A stretch of 64,000 bases of DNA, from NCBI GenBank assembly GCA_033297205.1, contig MU859189.1:1-64000 (forward strand), written 5' to 3'. The notes beneath the pieces were generated by a model that did no database searches, was not told the DNA's origin, and saw nothing but the letters and a program-made list of their open reading frames with translations. Position 1 is the first letter of the stretch; the number at the start of each line of letters is the position of its first letter. The position numbers and the translations under genes were made by a program. The stretch is from Pseudoneurospora amorphoporcata. Taxonomy: Eukaryota; Ascomycota; Sordariomycetes; Sordariales; Sordariaceae. This document shows positions 1-10,700 of the stretch, in pieces.

Positions 1-525
1 AGCGCGGAAAGCATCGAGGCCGTTATTGATTGGATTCGCGCGGATAATATCTGACCACTCCGGCGTTTGCGGCCGGTCTGTCGCTGGTTCTGTCGATGGT
101 TCTGTCGCTGGTTCTGTCGCTGGTTCTGTCGCTGATTGTCTGACTGGCTCTGGCTCTGCTGTTGGCTTAACAGTCAAGGTGTCGAGGAGGCTGAAGACGG
201 CAGCCCAAATGGCGTTGTTGTCGTAGTTGTCGTCGGAGTTGTCGACGACAAGGCGGACGAGAGGGCGAAACTGGTCGAGGTTTGCTATCTTCCCTCCTTG
301 GACATCCTGTCGTATGAAGAAGAGTCTGGCTGCCACATCACCGTTTCCGTCGGGAAAGGGAATGTTATCTGCTGCGGGAGCAAGCGCCAGTAAAAGGGAT
401 GCAAGAGATTCCCGGTACGTGTCGTCGGCTTCGTTGGAATCGCGCAATTTGTCTCGAACGCTGTCAAGGGCATGGCCGAGCGGATGTTCTGCAATGATCT
501 TCTTTTGCTGCTCTGAAAGGGTCAT
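1..525 (-). CDS. N-terminal fragment of an uncharacterised protein, possibly FunK1/Crinkler-type kinase, cut by window edge
   Basis: An open frame begins with ATG at 525 (MTLSEQQKKIIAEHPLGHAL) and runs without a stop to base 1, giving 175 residues before the edge. Residues 1-120 look like a compact helical domain, with a stretch around IWAAVFSLLDTL. A low-complexity Thr-Glu-Pro-Ala repeat follows and then PEWSDIIRANPINNGLDAF. The layout of a helical N-terminal part, a 'PLV..VV.....IWAAV' stretch and a Pro-rich linker resembles N-terminal regions of fungal-type protein kinase (FunK1) and fungal Crinkler-like proteins. No catalytic motif lies inside the window, so the family call is weak. The coding frame itself is well supported by its length and by sensible residue composition. 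The rest of the gene lies to the left. Confidence 0.55.
   Translation of the reverse strand, partial: MTLSEQQKKIIAEHPLGHALDSVRDKLRDSNEADDTYRESLASLLLALAPAADNIPFPDGNGDVAARLFFIRQDVQGGKIANLDQFRPLVRLVVDNSDDNYDNNAIWAAVFSLLDTLTVKPTAEPEPVRQSATEPATEPATEPSTEPATDRPQTPEWSDIIRANPINNGLDAFRA
75..134. repeat. 12-nt tandem repeat coding for Thr-Glu-Pro-Ala units
   Basis: About five near-identical 12-nt units (core TTCTGTCGCTGG on the + strand, one unit with GATGG) lie inside the edge-truncated minus-strand gene. They encode TEPA/TEPS repeats in that frame. Unit length is a multiple of three, so copy-number change would keep the frame. Confidence 0.85.
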
Positions 526-1157
526 TCTGAGAAAGGGCGTGCTGGGAATTGCTGATTGTGTGGAAAATGGATGGGTCAAAGAAGATGGTAAACAAACAAA
601 TGCTGGTTATTGAAAGAAGAGTTAGAGAGAGTAAACAAAGACCCACTATTTATGGACCCAGACATTGGCGCGATACCACGTGATCACGCGGAAGACTACT
701 GTTCTAAGCGCCAAGCTTTTCAGCCCATTTTTTGAAACCGGAGTGGGCTCGAAACCGAAAAGGCCTTAAGCACTATCTGCCGCCCTATCTTCCCGCTCCC
801 ATAGATAAAGCAGACATATCGCCTGACTAGTAGTTGGGTCGGTGACGACCAGCGAATCCCAGGTGCTGTATGTGTTTTTTTTTTTTTTGAGCCTTTGGCA
901 TCTCATCTTGCCATCATTTTGGCCCTTCTAATTTTCTTACTCTTTCTGCTCCCCGTTGATCTTCTTTCACTTCATGCAACTTGTTTTTCTGCACTCTTCT
1001 GCACATTGTACTTAGCAGAGATATCCACCTCTCCGACATCGCCATCCGTACAATACAATTTCTAGCTTGTAGGTATGTGACGAAATTACAGTATCCTTAA
1101 ATTCTCTCCCTGATTTCCTTCTGAATATTCCCTGCTTGAAAGACTGCTGCTATGCTC
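526..1157. other. Intergenic region between two minus-strand genes
   Basis: Holds the promoter side of the edge gene and the 3' flank of the sugar transporter. The only recognisable element is the 5S-rRNA-like fragment near 813-873 with its T-run. The rest is pyrimidine-rich, and I see no supportable coding frame. Confidence 0.6.
813..873 (+). pseudogene. 5S rRNA-like fragment (3' half plus possible 5' end), probable 5S pseudogene
   Basis: Bases 824-873 match the 3' half of Neurospora-type 5S rRNA as I recall it, including the block TAGTAGTTGGGT, the block CCAGCGAATCCC and the TGTATGT end. Two differences from the recalled sequence, G to C at about 839 and C to G at about 846, are compensatory in helix IV, so base pairing is kept. 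A run of 14 T follows at 875-888, like a Pol III terminator. The 5' half with the internal promoter is missing. Instead ACATATCGCC at 813-822 resembles the normal 5' end ACATACGACC, which suggests an internal deletion. 5S genes and partial 5S pseudogenes are known to be dispersed in Neurospora genomes. The match is from memory and needs alignment. Confidence 0.6.
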
Positions 1158-2957
1158 TCAAACACGCTCACTATGAAGAGACTCCTCAGTCACGCCCAGA
1201 TCGCTTCCGCTCTTTGTGGCAAAGCCATCTGGAATGTCCCTATCGGCCAGAATGTCGCCATGCTCCCTATAAGCACGTTCCATGGCCGAGTGGAATGGGC
1301 TGTCGGTCGAGAACAGGACGTCGATCGATTCCAATGATCGGTTGGCCGTCTCCGGGTAAACTGCGTGATAAGGGAGTTTGTTAGCGCAACTCCAGCATAT
1401 CGAACAATACAGGCAGGCGGTGGCGGCAAGATTTGGCATTAAACTTACAAAGATACACAACGGGAATCCAAAGGAGGTTAAGTCCCGCAAAGAGGAAGTA
1501 AGTCCTGTTCTCGAGATGTTTGAACATGATCGGGTTAACCAACACCGTCCAGCCAACACCGATAGCCCATCCCGTGATACCGAACCCGTTGCCCTGGGCT
1601 CGCATATCAGACGACCAGATCTCCGTAGGGATCAGGAACGCAACGGTACCCCAGGTGGCGGCGTAGACGATGTTGAAGAGAAACAGCATGGTGACGGCCG
1701 CAGGGGCAAACGATGCAGAGCGCTCGGGGTGTGCTCTCGCTCCTTCGTAGACGCTAGCGGAAATAAGGTTGACGATGAACAAGCCGAATGAGCCGCCCAG
1801 TAGGCAGGTGCGGCGACCAAGTCGGTCAACAATCTGTGCGCTGATGATGGTTCCCAAAATACCGACGGTGCTGAGACCACCGGTTAGGCCGTTCTGCGTG
1901 AGACGGTCGTAACCTGCGGCTGAGAGGAGGACGGGGGCATAGGCCGTCACGGCTGTGATGCCAGTCCAGGAACCCATGATCTGCAGAAGCAGACACAACC
2001 ATGCCCTGCGACCAAGATGATGACCGGGCTTCCACTTTTCGCCTCGACCAGCTAGTATCTGGGCAAACTGAAGAGGCGAGCTCTTCTGGCTTTGCTTCGC
2101 AACAGCGGCAATTTCGAGGAACTCGTGCTCGACAGCAGCCGCATCGTGGTTCCCTCGGACATGTTCCAGGACCTCTCGCGCGTCGTCCATCCGGCCAACG
2201 GATGCCAGGTAGCGAGGGCTGTCGGGCAAAAGTTTGATTCCAAGGACGAGGAGGACGGCGGGGAAGCACTGGAAGGCAAGCAGGAATCGCCACTGGACGT
2301 CGGAGTTTCCGTTTTCGAGGAAGGATATGCCAAAGTAGATCCAGTACGCGACGGCGATGCCGAGGTAGTTGGCGATGAAGACGTAGCCGAGATAGCCGCC
2401 TCGGTGTGACGCTGTGGAGGTCTCGGAGACGAGAACGGGGGTGATACCGGTGAGGGCTCCGGTGCCGAGACCCGTCACGACGCGGGCTACGATCATGAAG
2501 TCGCTTGATTGAGTCGCTGCTTGCAGAGCACCGCCGATGAGGGAGAGACAGGCTCCGATGAAGAGACTATGAAAGGCAATTCCATCCAGTGTTAGCTATC
2601 AGATCATATCACTTCTTCAAAACAACCGAAGGCAGCGGCTTCCAAGATGTCCAGAGAAGCACTTAAGACTAACCCGTTAATCCGTCCAATCCTATCCGCA
2701 AGCCATCCTCCAGCAAAACAACCAAAGATACATCCAACGTAGTAGACCGACACAATCCCTCCCTGGTGAACTTCGTCCGTCACCGTGCCATCGGGCAAGC
2801 CGATACCGACCTCGGTGACATAGCGTGGAGAGGCATTGACACCGCCCATCACACCTTGATCATAACCTTCGAAGAAGATACTGATGAGGGAGAAGGTCTG
2901 GATGGCGATATTGAGTTGTGTAGGCGACAGCCTCTTCCAGAGAGTGGTGTAACCCAT
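1158..2957 (-). CDS. MFS monosaccharide (hexose-type) transporter
   Basis: Three exons, 2957-2674, 2566-1449 and 1360-1158, join in phase to 534 residues. Donors are GTTAGT and GTAAGT; acceptors are ATAG and GCAG. The start at 2957 (MGYTTLWKRLSP) gives a short cytosolic N-terminus before the first membrane segment. Sugar-porter signatures are present: GGWLADRIGR after TM2, PDSPRYL before the central loop, VDRLGRRT in the second half and PETANRSLESID after TM12. Family knowledge places it at the plasma membrane as a proton-coupled sugar importer; the substrate cannot be read from sequence. It is divergent from the AnmK-type kinase at 3735, with 777 bp between start codons containing CreA-type motifs, so co-regulation is plausible. 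A frame ending inside intron 2 at 1381 is only a read-through shadow. Confidence 0.9.
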
Positions 2958-3209
2958 GGTGATGGTGATGGTGGTGGTGGTGAAACGAGATTGCAAACTT
3001 GGATGGATAGAGAGAAATGTTGCGAAGAAACATAACCCACACCACCACGATTCCAACTGCGTCCGGGTTATTAGTGCTCCTTATGTATGAGCTCGAAGGC
3101 AAACTGCTTACTCACGATATTCTGCTATTCACTCCTGGCGGTCGTGCGTCCAAGACCCAGGAACCCAGCAGGATGGGAAGGACCAAGCTAGGTTCTGTTT
3201 ACCGACGTA

Positions 3210-3286
3210 CCCCAGATGAACCTCTCACACTCCCCCGGATGAAGTCCCCGCATTTCAAGAACCCCACCCATCCCCAGAAACTGGGG
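3210..3286. promoter_or_regulatory. Cluster of five CreA/CRE-1-type (SYGGRG) carbon-repression motifs
   Basis: Matches to SYGGRG or its complement CYCCRS are CCCCAG at 3210-3215, CCCCGG at 3233-3238, CCCCGC at 3246-3251, CCCCAG at 3272-3277 and CTGGGG at 3281-3286. Five sites in 77 bp is denser than expected by eye, although the motif is short and degenerate. Closely spaced CreA/CRE-1 sites are typical of carbon-catabolite-repressed sugar genes in filamentous ascomycetes. Confidence 0.45.
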
Positions 3287-3703
3287 AAAACCCATCTTGT
3301 GGAGGTGTGGGTGAGAAGTGTCTGCCCCTGGTGATCCAGTCGACGTGAGTCGCCAAGTCCGTATAACCGCTTGACCGTTAGAGCGTGTAGCCGCTTTGCC
3401 GCGCCCCTGCCCAGCCCTTCTTCACCGTTTAACCGCTTAACCGTCCACCATGACGAGAGCACCGTGTGTGGTCTCGACCGACTCGACCGAGAAATGGACG
3501 CTATTGATGGCCGGTTGAAAGGAAGACGGAGATGTTCATGTTCCCAGGCTGTCCGGGTACGCGGTCTAGCAAATGATGGTTGACGGCGGACCCCACCGTG
3601 AACTCAACGATCTTCGCCTCCCAAGAGAATTAATATACCCAAGTCACTTCACTTCGGACCACTTCGACAAACCCAACACATCATTCGGGTTTCCCGCTTG
3701 TTA

Positions 3704-3734
3704 AACAACAACAACAACTACTACTACTACTACT
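3704..3734 (+). repeat. AAC/CTA trinucleotide microsatellite abutting the kinase start codon
   Basis: A short (ACA)n tract passes directly into (CTA)n and ends at the ATG at 3735. It is probably 5' untranslated leader. Its length could vary between strains without changing the protein. Confidence 0.75.
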
Positions 3735-5165
3735 ATGGGCTTGACAAACTGGGTCGACGGCCACGCTGCCGGCAATGGAGACAGCTCGTCAAAGTCAAAC
3801 GGTCAACCGCTCGACCTGACCGTATTGGGGATGAACAGCGGCACATCGATGGTGAGTTGAATACCTTAGCTAGCGTGAAAATCGAATACCTCTCCTGACT
3901 ATGAAAACTGATGATAATAATATCAGGATGGTATCGATTGTGCCTTATGCCACTTCAGGCAAGAAACCCCAGACTCGCCGATGCACTTCTCCCTCCTCAA
4001 GCATGGCGAGATTCCCATGGACTTGAACCTAAAAAAGCGTGTTCTATCCATCATCAAGCACGACCGGACCTCTGCTTCCGAGCTCTCCGAGGTGAACGTC
4101 CACCTCGGCGAGACCTTCGCCGCCGCGGCGATCCAGTTCTGCAAGGAGAACGACGTGGACATCAAGACTCAAATCGACGCCATCGGTTCCCACGGCCAGA
4201 CCATCTGGCTGGCCAGTATGCCAGACCAAGGTATCCCCCGGTCTGCGCTGACAATGGCCGAGGGCACCTTCATGGCCTCACGGACAGGCGTCACCACCGT
4301 GACCGACTTCCGCGTCTCTGATCAGGCCGCGGGCAGGCAGGGAGCGCCGCTGATTGCCTTCTTTGACGCGCTGCTGTTGCATCACCCTGGCAAGCTGCGC
4401 GCGTGCCAGAATATTGGCGGGATCGCCAACGTATGCTTCATCCCCCCCGAGGGCCCAGAGCATGCATATGACTTCGACACCGGCCCGGGCAATGCTCTGA
4501 TCGACGCCGTGGTCCGCCATTATAGCAACGGAGAGCGGGAGTACGACAAAGACGGCGAAATGGGCAAGAGGGGAAAGGTTAATCAGGACATGGTGGACCG
4601 GTTCTTCGAGAAGATCCCGTACTTCAGCTGGGATCCGCCAAAGACGACAGGCCGAGAGGTCTTCCGCGACACTCTGGCCGACGACCTGATACAGGAGGGT
4701 GCCGAGCTGGGCATGTCACCGGATGACGTGGTCGCCACTGTCACGAGAATTACTGCCCAGGCCATCGTGGATCACTGGCGCCGCTATGCGCCCAAGGACC
4801 GTCCTGTTGACGAGGTCTTCATGTGCGGAGGTGGCGCGTACAACCCCAATATTACCGACTATATGAAGGAGCAGTTCCCGCACGTCAAGATGTTTATGCT
4901 GGATGCTGCGGGTATTCCGGGCGGCGCAAAGGAGGCAGTCACGTTTGCGTGGCAGGGCATGGAGGCCATTGTAGGACGAAGCATCCCGGTCCCGGATAGG
5001 GTCGAGACGCGCCGGCCGTACGTCCTTGGCAAAGTGAACCCGGGAGAGAACTATCGGACGGTGATGACAAAAGGCATGTTGTTTGGCGAGGGACGAGCGA
5101 AGCTGGAACCGGTGAAGGAGATGGTGAACTATGTGGAGGGTAAAGTGTTTGATAATAAGTGGTAA
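3735..5165 (+). CDS. AnmK-family sugar kinase, candidate levoglucosan kinase
   Basis: Exon 1 (3735-3851) and exon 2 (3927-5165) join in phase 0 across a GTGAGT...TCAG intron to 451 residues. The join creates the family ATP-binding signature GTSMDGID. The loop DTGPGN at about residue 223 carries the expected catalytic Asp. MCGGGAYNP is the C-terminal sugar-kinase phosphate loop, and KEAVTFAW contains the conserved Glu (about residue 375) that coordinates magnesium in relatives. Bacterial AnmK opens and phosphorylates 1,6-anhydro-MurNAc during wall recycling. Fungi have no peptidoglycan, and the characterised fungal relative, Lipomyces starkeyi levoglucosan kinase, turns 1,6-anhydroglucose into glucose-6-phosphate. 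Length and Asp/Glu spacing fit that enzyme, so levoglucosan or a similar anhydrosugar is the favoured substrate; this is inference. The gene is divergent from a sugar transporter and convergent with a Zn2Cys6 regulator, with 99 bp between stop codons. Confidence 0.9.
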
Positions 5166-5264
5166 ATGATGATAGCGGATAATCCTGCTAGTTGCCAGGC
5201 ATCTTTGTGTATTCCTACTTGACGCCACTACACCTGCTGCTGGAATGCCAAGTCGATTAAATGT

Positions 5265-7350
5265 TCAAAAAGACAGATACGTATTTGACATGGCAAACGG
5301 CCAAGTCCAGTCTTGCAGCAGCTCGTCAGGAAGTTGAAATTGGCCCGATAAATCAGGGTCAGGGAGTGCCGCCGCTTCGTCCCAACTGCTCTTGTTCGAT
5401 GTGTCCTCTCGGGAGACCGAAGCTGAGAAATCCGCGGCATGTTGTGTTTGGGTAGCTCGCCCACCACCTCGGGAGCCCATGTACTCTTCAATGCGCGCAA
5501 CGAGACCTCGAAGTCTCTGGCCAGCGCCACCACTTCGATGAAGGCAAGCTTCCAGGCTTTCCAGCAGCTCGGCCATGGAGAGAAGCAAGTCCCGTACGAC
5601 GCAGCATGAGCTTTCTGATAGCGGCCCTTCCATGACCGACCCTAGAATGCTGCCAATCCCGCCGATGTGGTATATCAGAGGGGCGCTAATTGCTCTCAGG
5701 TATGGCTTCGGTACCTGATGGAAAGTAGCCAGTATGTCGCTTACAACGGAGCACTTTCTTTCCGCATCAGGATCAGCCTCGAGAGAAAGGGCGACCATCT
5801 TTAGGAGAGCCATCGACGCTTGGATGTTTGCGGCTTGAAATCCGTAGATATCTTTAGCTGGATCGCCCGTACATGGTCGGAGTTGCTTAAAAATGGGGGG
5901 CAAGGCCATGTACAGCTCGTTAACTCGATCCTGACTGGACATGTTGAGGGTTAGAGTCGATACAGATTCGCCTGCCATCAAGTAGAACCTCGACGAGCGA
6001 GTCCGCAACCTGCTCAAGTTATGCTCCAGTATACGATATAGATCCGTGGTAAAGTTCCACCCGACTATCCAATGGGTCCTGTCCAAGGGCGCGCTTTCAG
6101 TTTCATTACAGTTCCTTCCAGTAGGATACTCGACTTTCGCATGGCTTTCTTGAAAATGGATGCAGCCGTCCCAAACAATGGACGAATAGACATCGAGCGT
6201 GTAGAATGACCAATACTACACAAAATCAGTCAGTACAGACCTCCATACAGAGTGGGTGCCTGAAGTACGGGCACATACCAATCTCCGCCGTTCCTCTCTC
6301 TCCGTAGGAAGTAACCCACCCGGCCAGTTAGCTTCATCATGCCACTGATTGACAGCAAGCATAGTGAAATAATGGCCGATATACATCTGCATCGCCCCGA
6401 TCCTAGCATCCTGAAGGCTTGCGAGCGCCAACAGCGCAAAGCCTCTGAGATAGTCAAAGTCTCGACATTGAAGAAGGTCTTTGGGAGCGGGAAGTGCTTC
6501 TTCTGCGGCGGCAAAGAACATCTGTGCTGGCGGCATCAACCCCACGCTCACCGGCACATCATCCTGGCCATCCCGGCCACCATGTGACGCACTTGTTGGC
6601 GCGCCGTCTCTCACTCGAGCTGAAGCAAGTGCACAAGCCGCCATCACAGAACAGAAGAATGGGCGGTTGCGAGAATGTTCTAGCGTTTCAAGTCTCTGAT
6701 CGAGCCTGACGGGGTCAAAGTAGGGAAAGCTAGACCCACGCACGTGTGTATGTCAGGAAATGTATTCTCACATTTTGCAACACGCGGCGTCAAATAGGAG
6801 ACCGGACTCACTCACATGGGGTAAACAGTCTTGTGGTAGGCAGCTAGCAGCCTCCTGATGACCGGGGTAGAAGTTCGGGCGAAGCCTTGCCATGCTGGGC
6901 TCAGAAGCTCACTCCGGCGCTCGTTTGTAGCGGAGCTGCTTCCTGCGTCGGCTAAGTCGATGCGGTCATCACCGCCGATCTGGGGTGGCTGACAAGTAGA
7001 TGGGACTTCGGGATGAACCCGTCCAGCTTCCTCGCTAGCGATGCCATGGCCTATATCATCCAAACGATCACCTGGTCCTGCAGGATTTTGAGAACTTCGG
7101 CCACGCCTCAAGGGCCGAAGATAGGTGCATGAGATGTCGAATTCGGCACAGTTTTGACAACGACCAGTCGGGTCTAGCTGGATTTTCTGGCATTTGATCC
7201 GGCGTTTATGGCAAAAATCACCTGGCAGAATCTGTTAGCTGGATCGTGAAGGTTTCATTTGTACGTCCCAGTCTGCCAACTAACTGACTTACATGCCCTC
7301 GAATTTCGAAGCAGCCGGCGGGGTCTCGGAGAGGCTGGCAACTGGTTCAT
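5265..7350 (-). CDS. Zn(II)2Cys6 transcription factor with fungal-specific TF domain
   Basis: Four exons, 7350-7293, 7221-6816, 6729-6279 and 6215-5265, join in phase to 621 residues. The first splice completes the binuclear zinc cluster: CDFCHKRRIKC, then ten residues, then CQNC and a last Cys near residue 51 (spacing C2C6C10C2C6C). A polar linker is followed by the middle homology region from about residue 150, with the typical start YPIFPYFDP and the block REERRRLYWSFYTLDVYSS near 300-320. Such proteins bind CGG-type sites and often control adjacent catabolic genes. This one faces the AnmK-type kinase tail to tail and lies beside the sugar transporter, so it is a candidate pathway regulator (inference). 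It resembles carbon-metabolism regulators in layout, but I cannot name an orthologue. Confidence 0.9.
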
Positions 7351-7674
7351 GTCGGAAGGCCCGAATTCCTCCTATACATGCATGGTAGGTATCGCGATGA
7401 ATGACAAGGCGGAAGCAATAAGCATACCTTGTTGATGACGGACTGGCTGCATTAGTAAGAATAGGTACGTACTAGTAATGTAATGAATGACCTGGGGACC
7501 GAACATAATGTAGGGTCAAGACTAGGAACGCTGACTCAGCCATTTAGATTAGATAAGGAAGCGAGTTGCATCTCTCAGGTCTTTCTTCCTTCCTCTCTTT
7601 ACCTCTATATTTTCAGTTCTTTCTATTCGCTCCTCCGCATCTATCTGTCATGGTAATAAAAATGAACCAAAGGC

Positions 7675-7705
<31 letters not shown>

Positions 7706-7783
7706 AAAAAGAACAACAATCACATTACGAACATCGCCCTCTCCACTACACACTCACCCTGTACACTCCCCTTTCACTATCAC
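7351..7783. other. Intergenic region between regulator start and ABC transporter end
   Basis: Contains the promoter and leader of the Zn2Cys6 gene and the 3' flank of the ABC gene. A 27-base A run lies at 7675-7701. I see no supportable coding frame. Confidence 0.6.
7675..7701. repeat. Poly(A) homopolymer, 27 bases
   Basis: An uninterrupted A run just downstream of the ABC transporter stop codon (that gene is on the minus strand). It may be polymorphic and is prone to sequencing error. Confidence 0.9.
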
Positions 7784-10700
7784 CTACAGACCATCACCCC
7801 TTACACTCTCCATCCCCTCCAACACTCTCTCCAAATCCTCACCCTCCCCACTAAACCTAACCATCTCCCAAAACACTCCCTTAGCCTTATACAACTCCTC
7901 GGGCGAACCCACCTCTACCACCCTCCCTCCTCCTATAACCACAACCAAGTCATAATCAACAATCGTCCTCAACCGATGCGCAATCGTCACCAGGGTCCTC
8001 GTCTTCTCACTCTCGGTGTTGCCAAGTTCCTTCCGCAGCGCCACTTGGATTCCTCTGTCCGTCTGATAATCCATGCTCGCCGTCGCCTCGTCTAGGAGCA
8101 TCAGCTTGGACTTGCGGACTAGGGCCCGGCATAGGGACAAAACTTGGCGTTGACCGTGTGAGAAGTTCTCGCCTTTGGCTTGGACACTGGTGTCGAGGGA
8201 GAGGGAGCCGGGGCTGGAGCCGCTGGGCGGGGACGAGGAGGAAGAGGAGACAAGAGGAGTTCGTTCGGTAGGTACCGTGTCGTTGCCGTCAGTTGTCTCA
8301 GCCTCGTTGATACTGTTATGACTACTGGTCTCACGGAAATCAAAGGACGCAATGCCGGCGCAGGACCTCAGGGCGTTCTCCAGTGTCTGAACGGGCACGG
8401 TGCCGGATGGATCAAGGTTGGTTCTGACGGTGCCGCTGAAAAGTGTGGCTTCTTGGGGAATGATGGTTAGTGCCCGCCGAAGCCGTTTGCGCGAGATTCT
8501 CGTAATGTCGACGCCGTCGTAAAGGATTTGCCCGGAGACGATGTGGGTAAAGCGGAGGAGGGAGAGGACGAGCTAGAGGATGAGATGAAGCAGGTTAGCC
8601 AAGTATACTGACAGAAAAGAATAGTCGACGTGGCAGTGCTGCTTACTGTGCTCTTTCCGGAACCTGTACGTCCGACAACGGCAACACGTTGACCGGCCTT
8701 GAATTTGAGACTGATATCCTTGAGGATGTCAGGGCCGTCAGGATCGTATCTGACTGTAACGTTGCGGAATTCAATAGCGCCTGTCCTTGGCCAATCCTCA
8801 GGAACCTCGAGCAATGAAGACTCTTCATGGCTTTCGCTATAGGTATCGGGTTGACGGAAGCCATCCTTTTCGTCTTCGGTAGGAAGCTTGACGTACTCCT
8901 CAACGCGATGGAACTGTCACAGGATTAGATTAGCCCAGGTCCATCAAGATGCCTGTTACGAAAACTTACGCTCTGCAGTTCCACCTCCAAGTCGTTCATA
9001 TACCTCACAAAACGCAGAATCTGCGAACTCAAGCCCGTCGCATTGCTCAGCGAAAAGCCCACCAGCCCAGCCTCCACAACACCGACCTTCCACACGGCAA
9101 TCGCACCAGCAGAGACAGTGACCAGCGCAGCGATAAAGTCGATCCGAACACCGATCCACCGGTTCAGGTTGAACGATGTTTCCTGGGACCGCGAAAAAGA
9201 CCTCAGCCGCTCCGCCAACTGATCACGGAATGTGTCGGGCATGTCTGTTCTGGCACGGATAACCGCTAAACCAGCCATACTGCCACTAAACTGGGAGAAG
9301 ACGGGGCTCTGGCTAGACGAGACTAGCCTCTTCAGGACGACGGCTGTTCGGATGTACATCTCGCCACAGACGATACCTATTCCGACCGTGAGAAGGGCAG
9401 GCAGCATGAAGATAGGCATGATGGAACTGACGGCGCCGACCTTAAACAAGATGCCTATGGCCTCCTGGATAAAAGATTGAACGGCAGAGCTTAGTTGACT
9501 GTCTCTATATTTGGAATTGGATTGGTTAGCACTCATCTTCGTACGTTTGAAGTGCCAGCAAGCATTTCCAGGTTAGAGAAATCGAGCAATGGATTAGATA
9601 CTCACAATGACCCAACATCTCGGCTGAACCGATTGACAACCCGTCCCACTGGTATGTTCTTCCACCAGCCCAACGAGACATTCAACACCCCCTCTATGAG
9701 CTCCCTGTGTAACTTGCGTGCGGCCAGCCATGCACCGCGATTGAAGATCAAAAAGCTGACTCCGCTCAGGAAGGCCTGGCCAAAGTTGAACGCAGCGTAT
9801 ATGGTGATATAAAACGCAACGTTTACAGCCTCTTTCTTGTTGTAGGCATTGACCCAAACCGAGAGCCACCATGTCGTTCCAAGAAGGGCAGCATTGGAAA
9901 TAACGTTACTGCCAATAGCTAGAATAACGTACCCAAGGCCACCAGAGTGAAGCATGTACCTGAGCACTAGACGCATAGAAGATTGTCAGCCAAGACCCCA
10001 GCGCAGGAGGAAAATATGTAGAAATTAGGCATAGTTCTTACAAGTAAAGCGTCCTGATGTCCCGCTGGCACTCATCTCATTGGATATTTCGTCCTTGATC
10101 TTGGGAGAGCCCGCCCGGGTTTCGTCTGAAGCAAGTGGGACCTTTAAAGCGGCCGTGCTCTCTGGGGACTCCCCATCGTTGGTGGTTCCATATTCCAGTT
10201 CCACATGTGTGCGGACGACACCAATATTCCTTTCAATATTCTTGACCGTTCCGGCTTCCATTGTGATTGCGAGATCGGCTTGGGAAGCTACCCAAGGCAT
10301 TTGAGTTACCAGAATGACGGTCCTGCCCTTGAGCATATCACTGCAGAAGGAATGCTTCCACAGAGACGCAGACGTCTTGGCGTCGAGGGCAGAGAAGATG
10401 TCGTCCAGCAGCAGTAAGGGGGTCTTGGAATAGAGAGCTCGGGCAACTGCCACTCTTGACTTTTGTCCAAGTGAAAGTGAGTTGCCGTTTTCTCCAACCT
10501 CAGTCAGGTCTCCTTTGGGAAGCTGTTCGAAGTCCAAGCCCAAGCAGCATGCCTCGATAACCCTGTCATACCTGACCTGTTCAAAAGGAGCGTGAAATAG
10601 GATGTTGTCGCGTATTGTCTCGCTCTGCAGCCATGGTGTCTGGGATGCAAAAGCGACATCGCTGGGCCTGGTTACCGTTCCCTCCTCAAGGGTGGTCTCT

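Larger units (their letters stand above)
2958..3734. promoter_or_regulatory. Shared divergent promoter of sugar transporter and AnmK-type kinase
   Basis: The 777 bp between the two divergent start codons contain no convincing coding frame. They must carry both promoters. The region includes a cluster of CreA/CRE-1-type motifs at 3210-3286 and ends in an AAC/CTA microsatellite that abuts the kinase start codon. No clear TATA box was identified for either gene. Confidence 0.6.
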
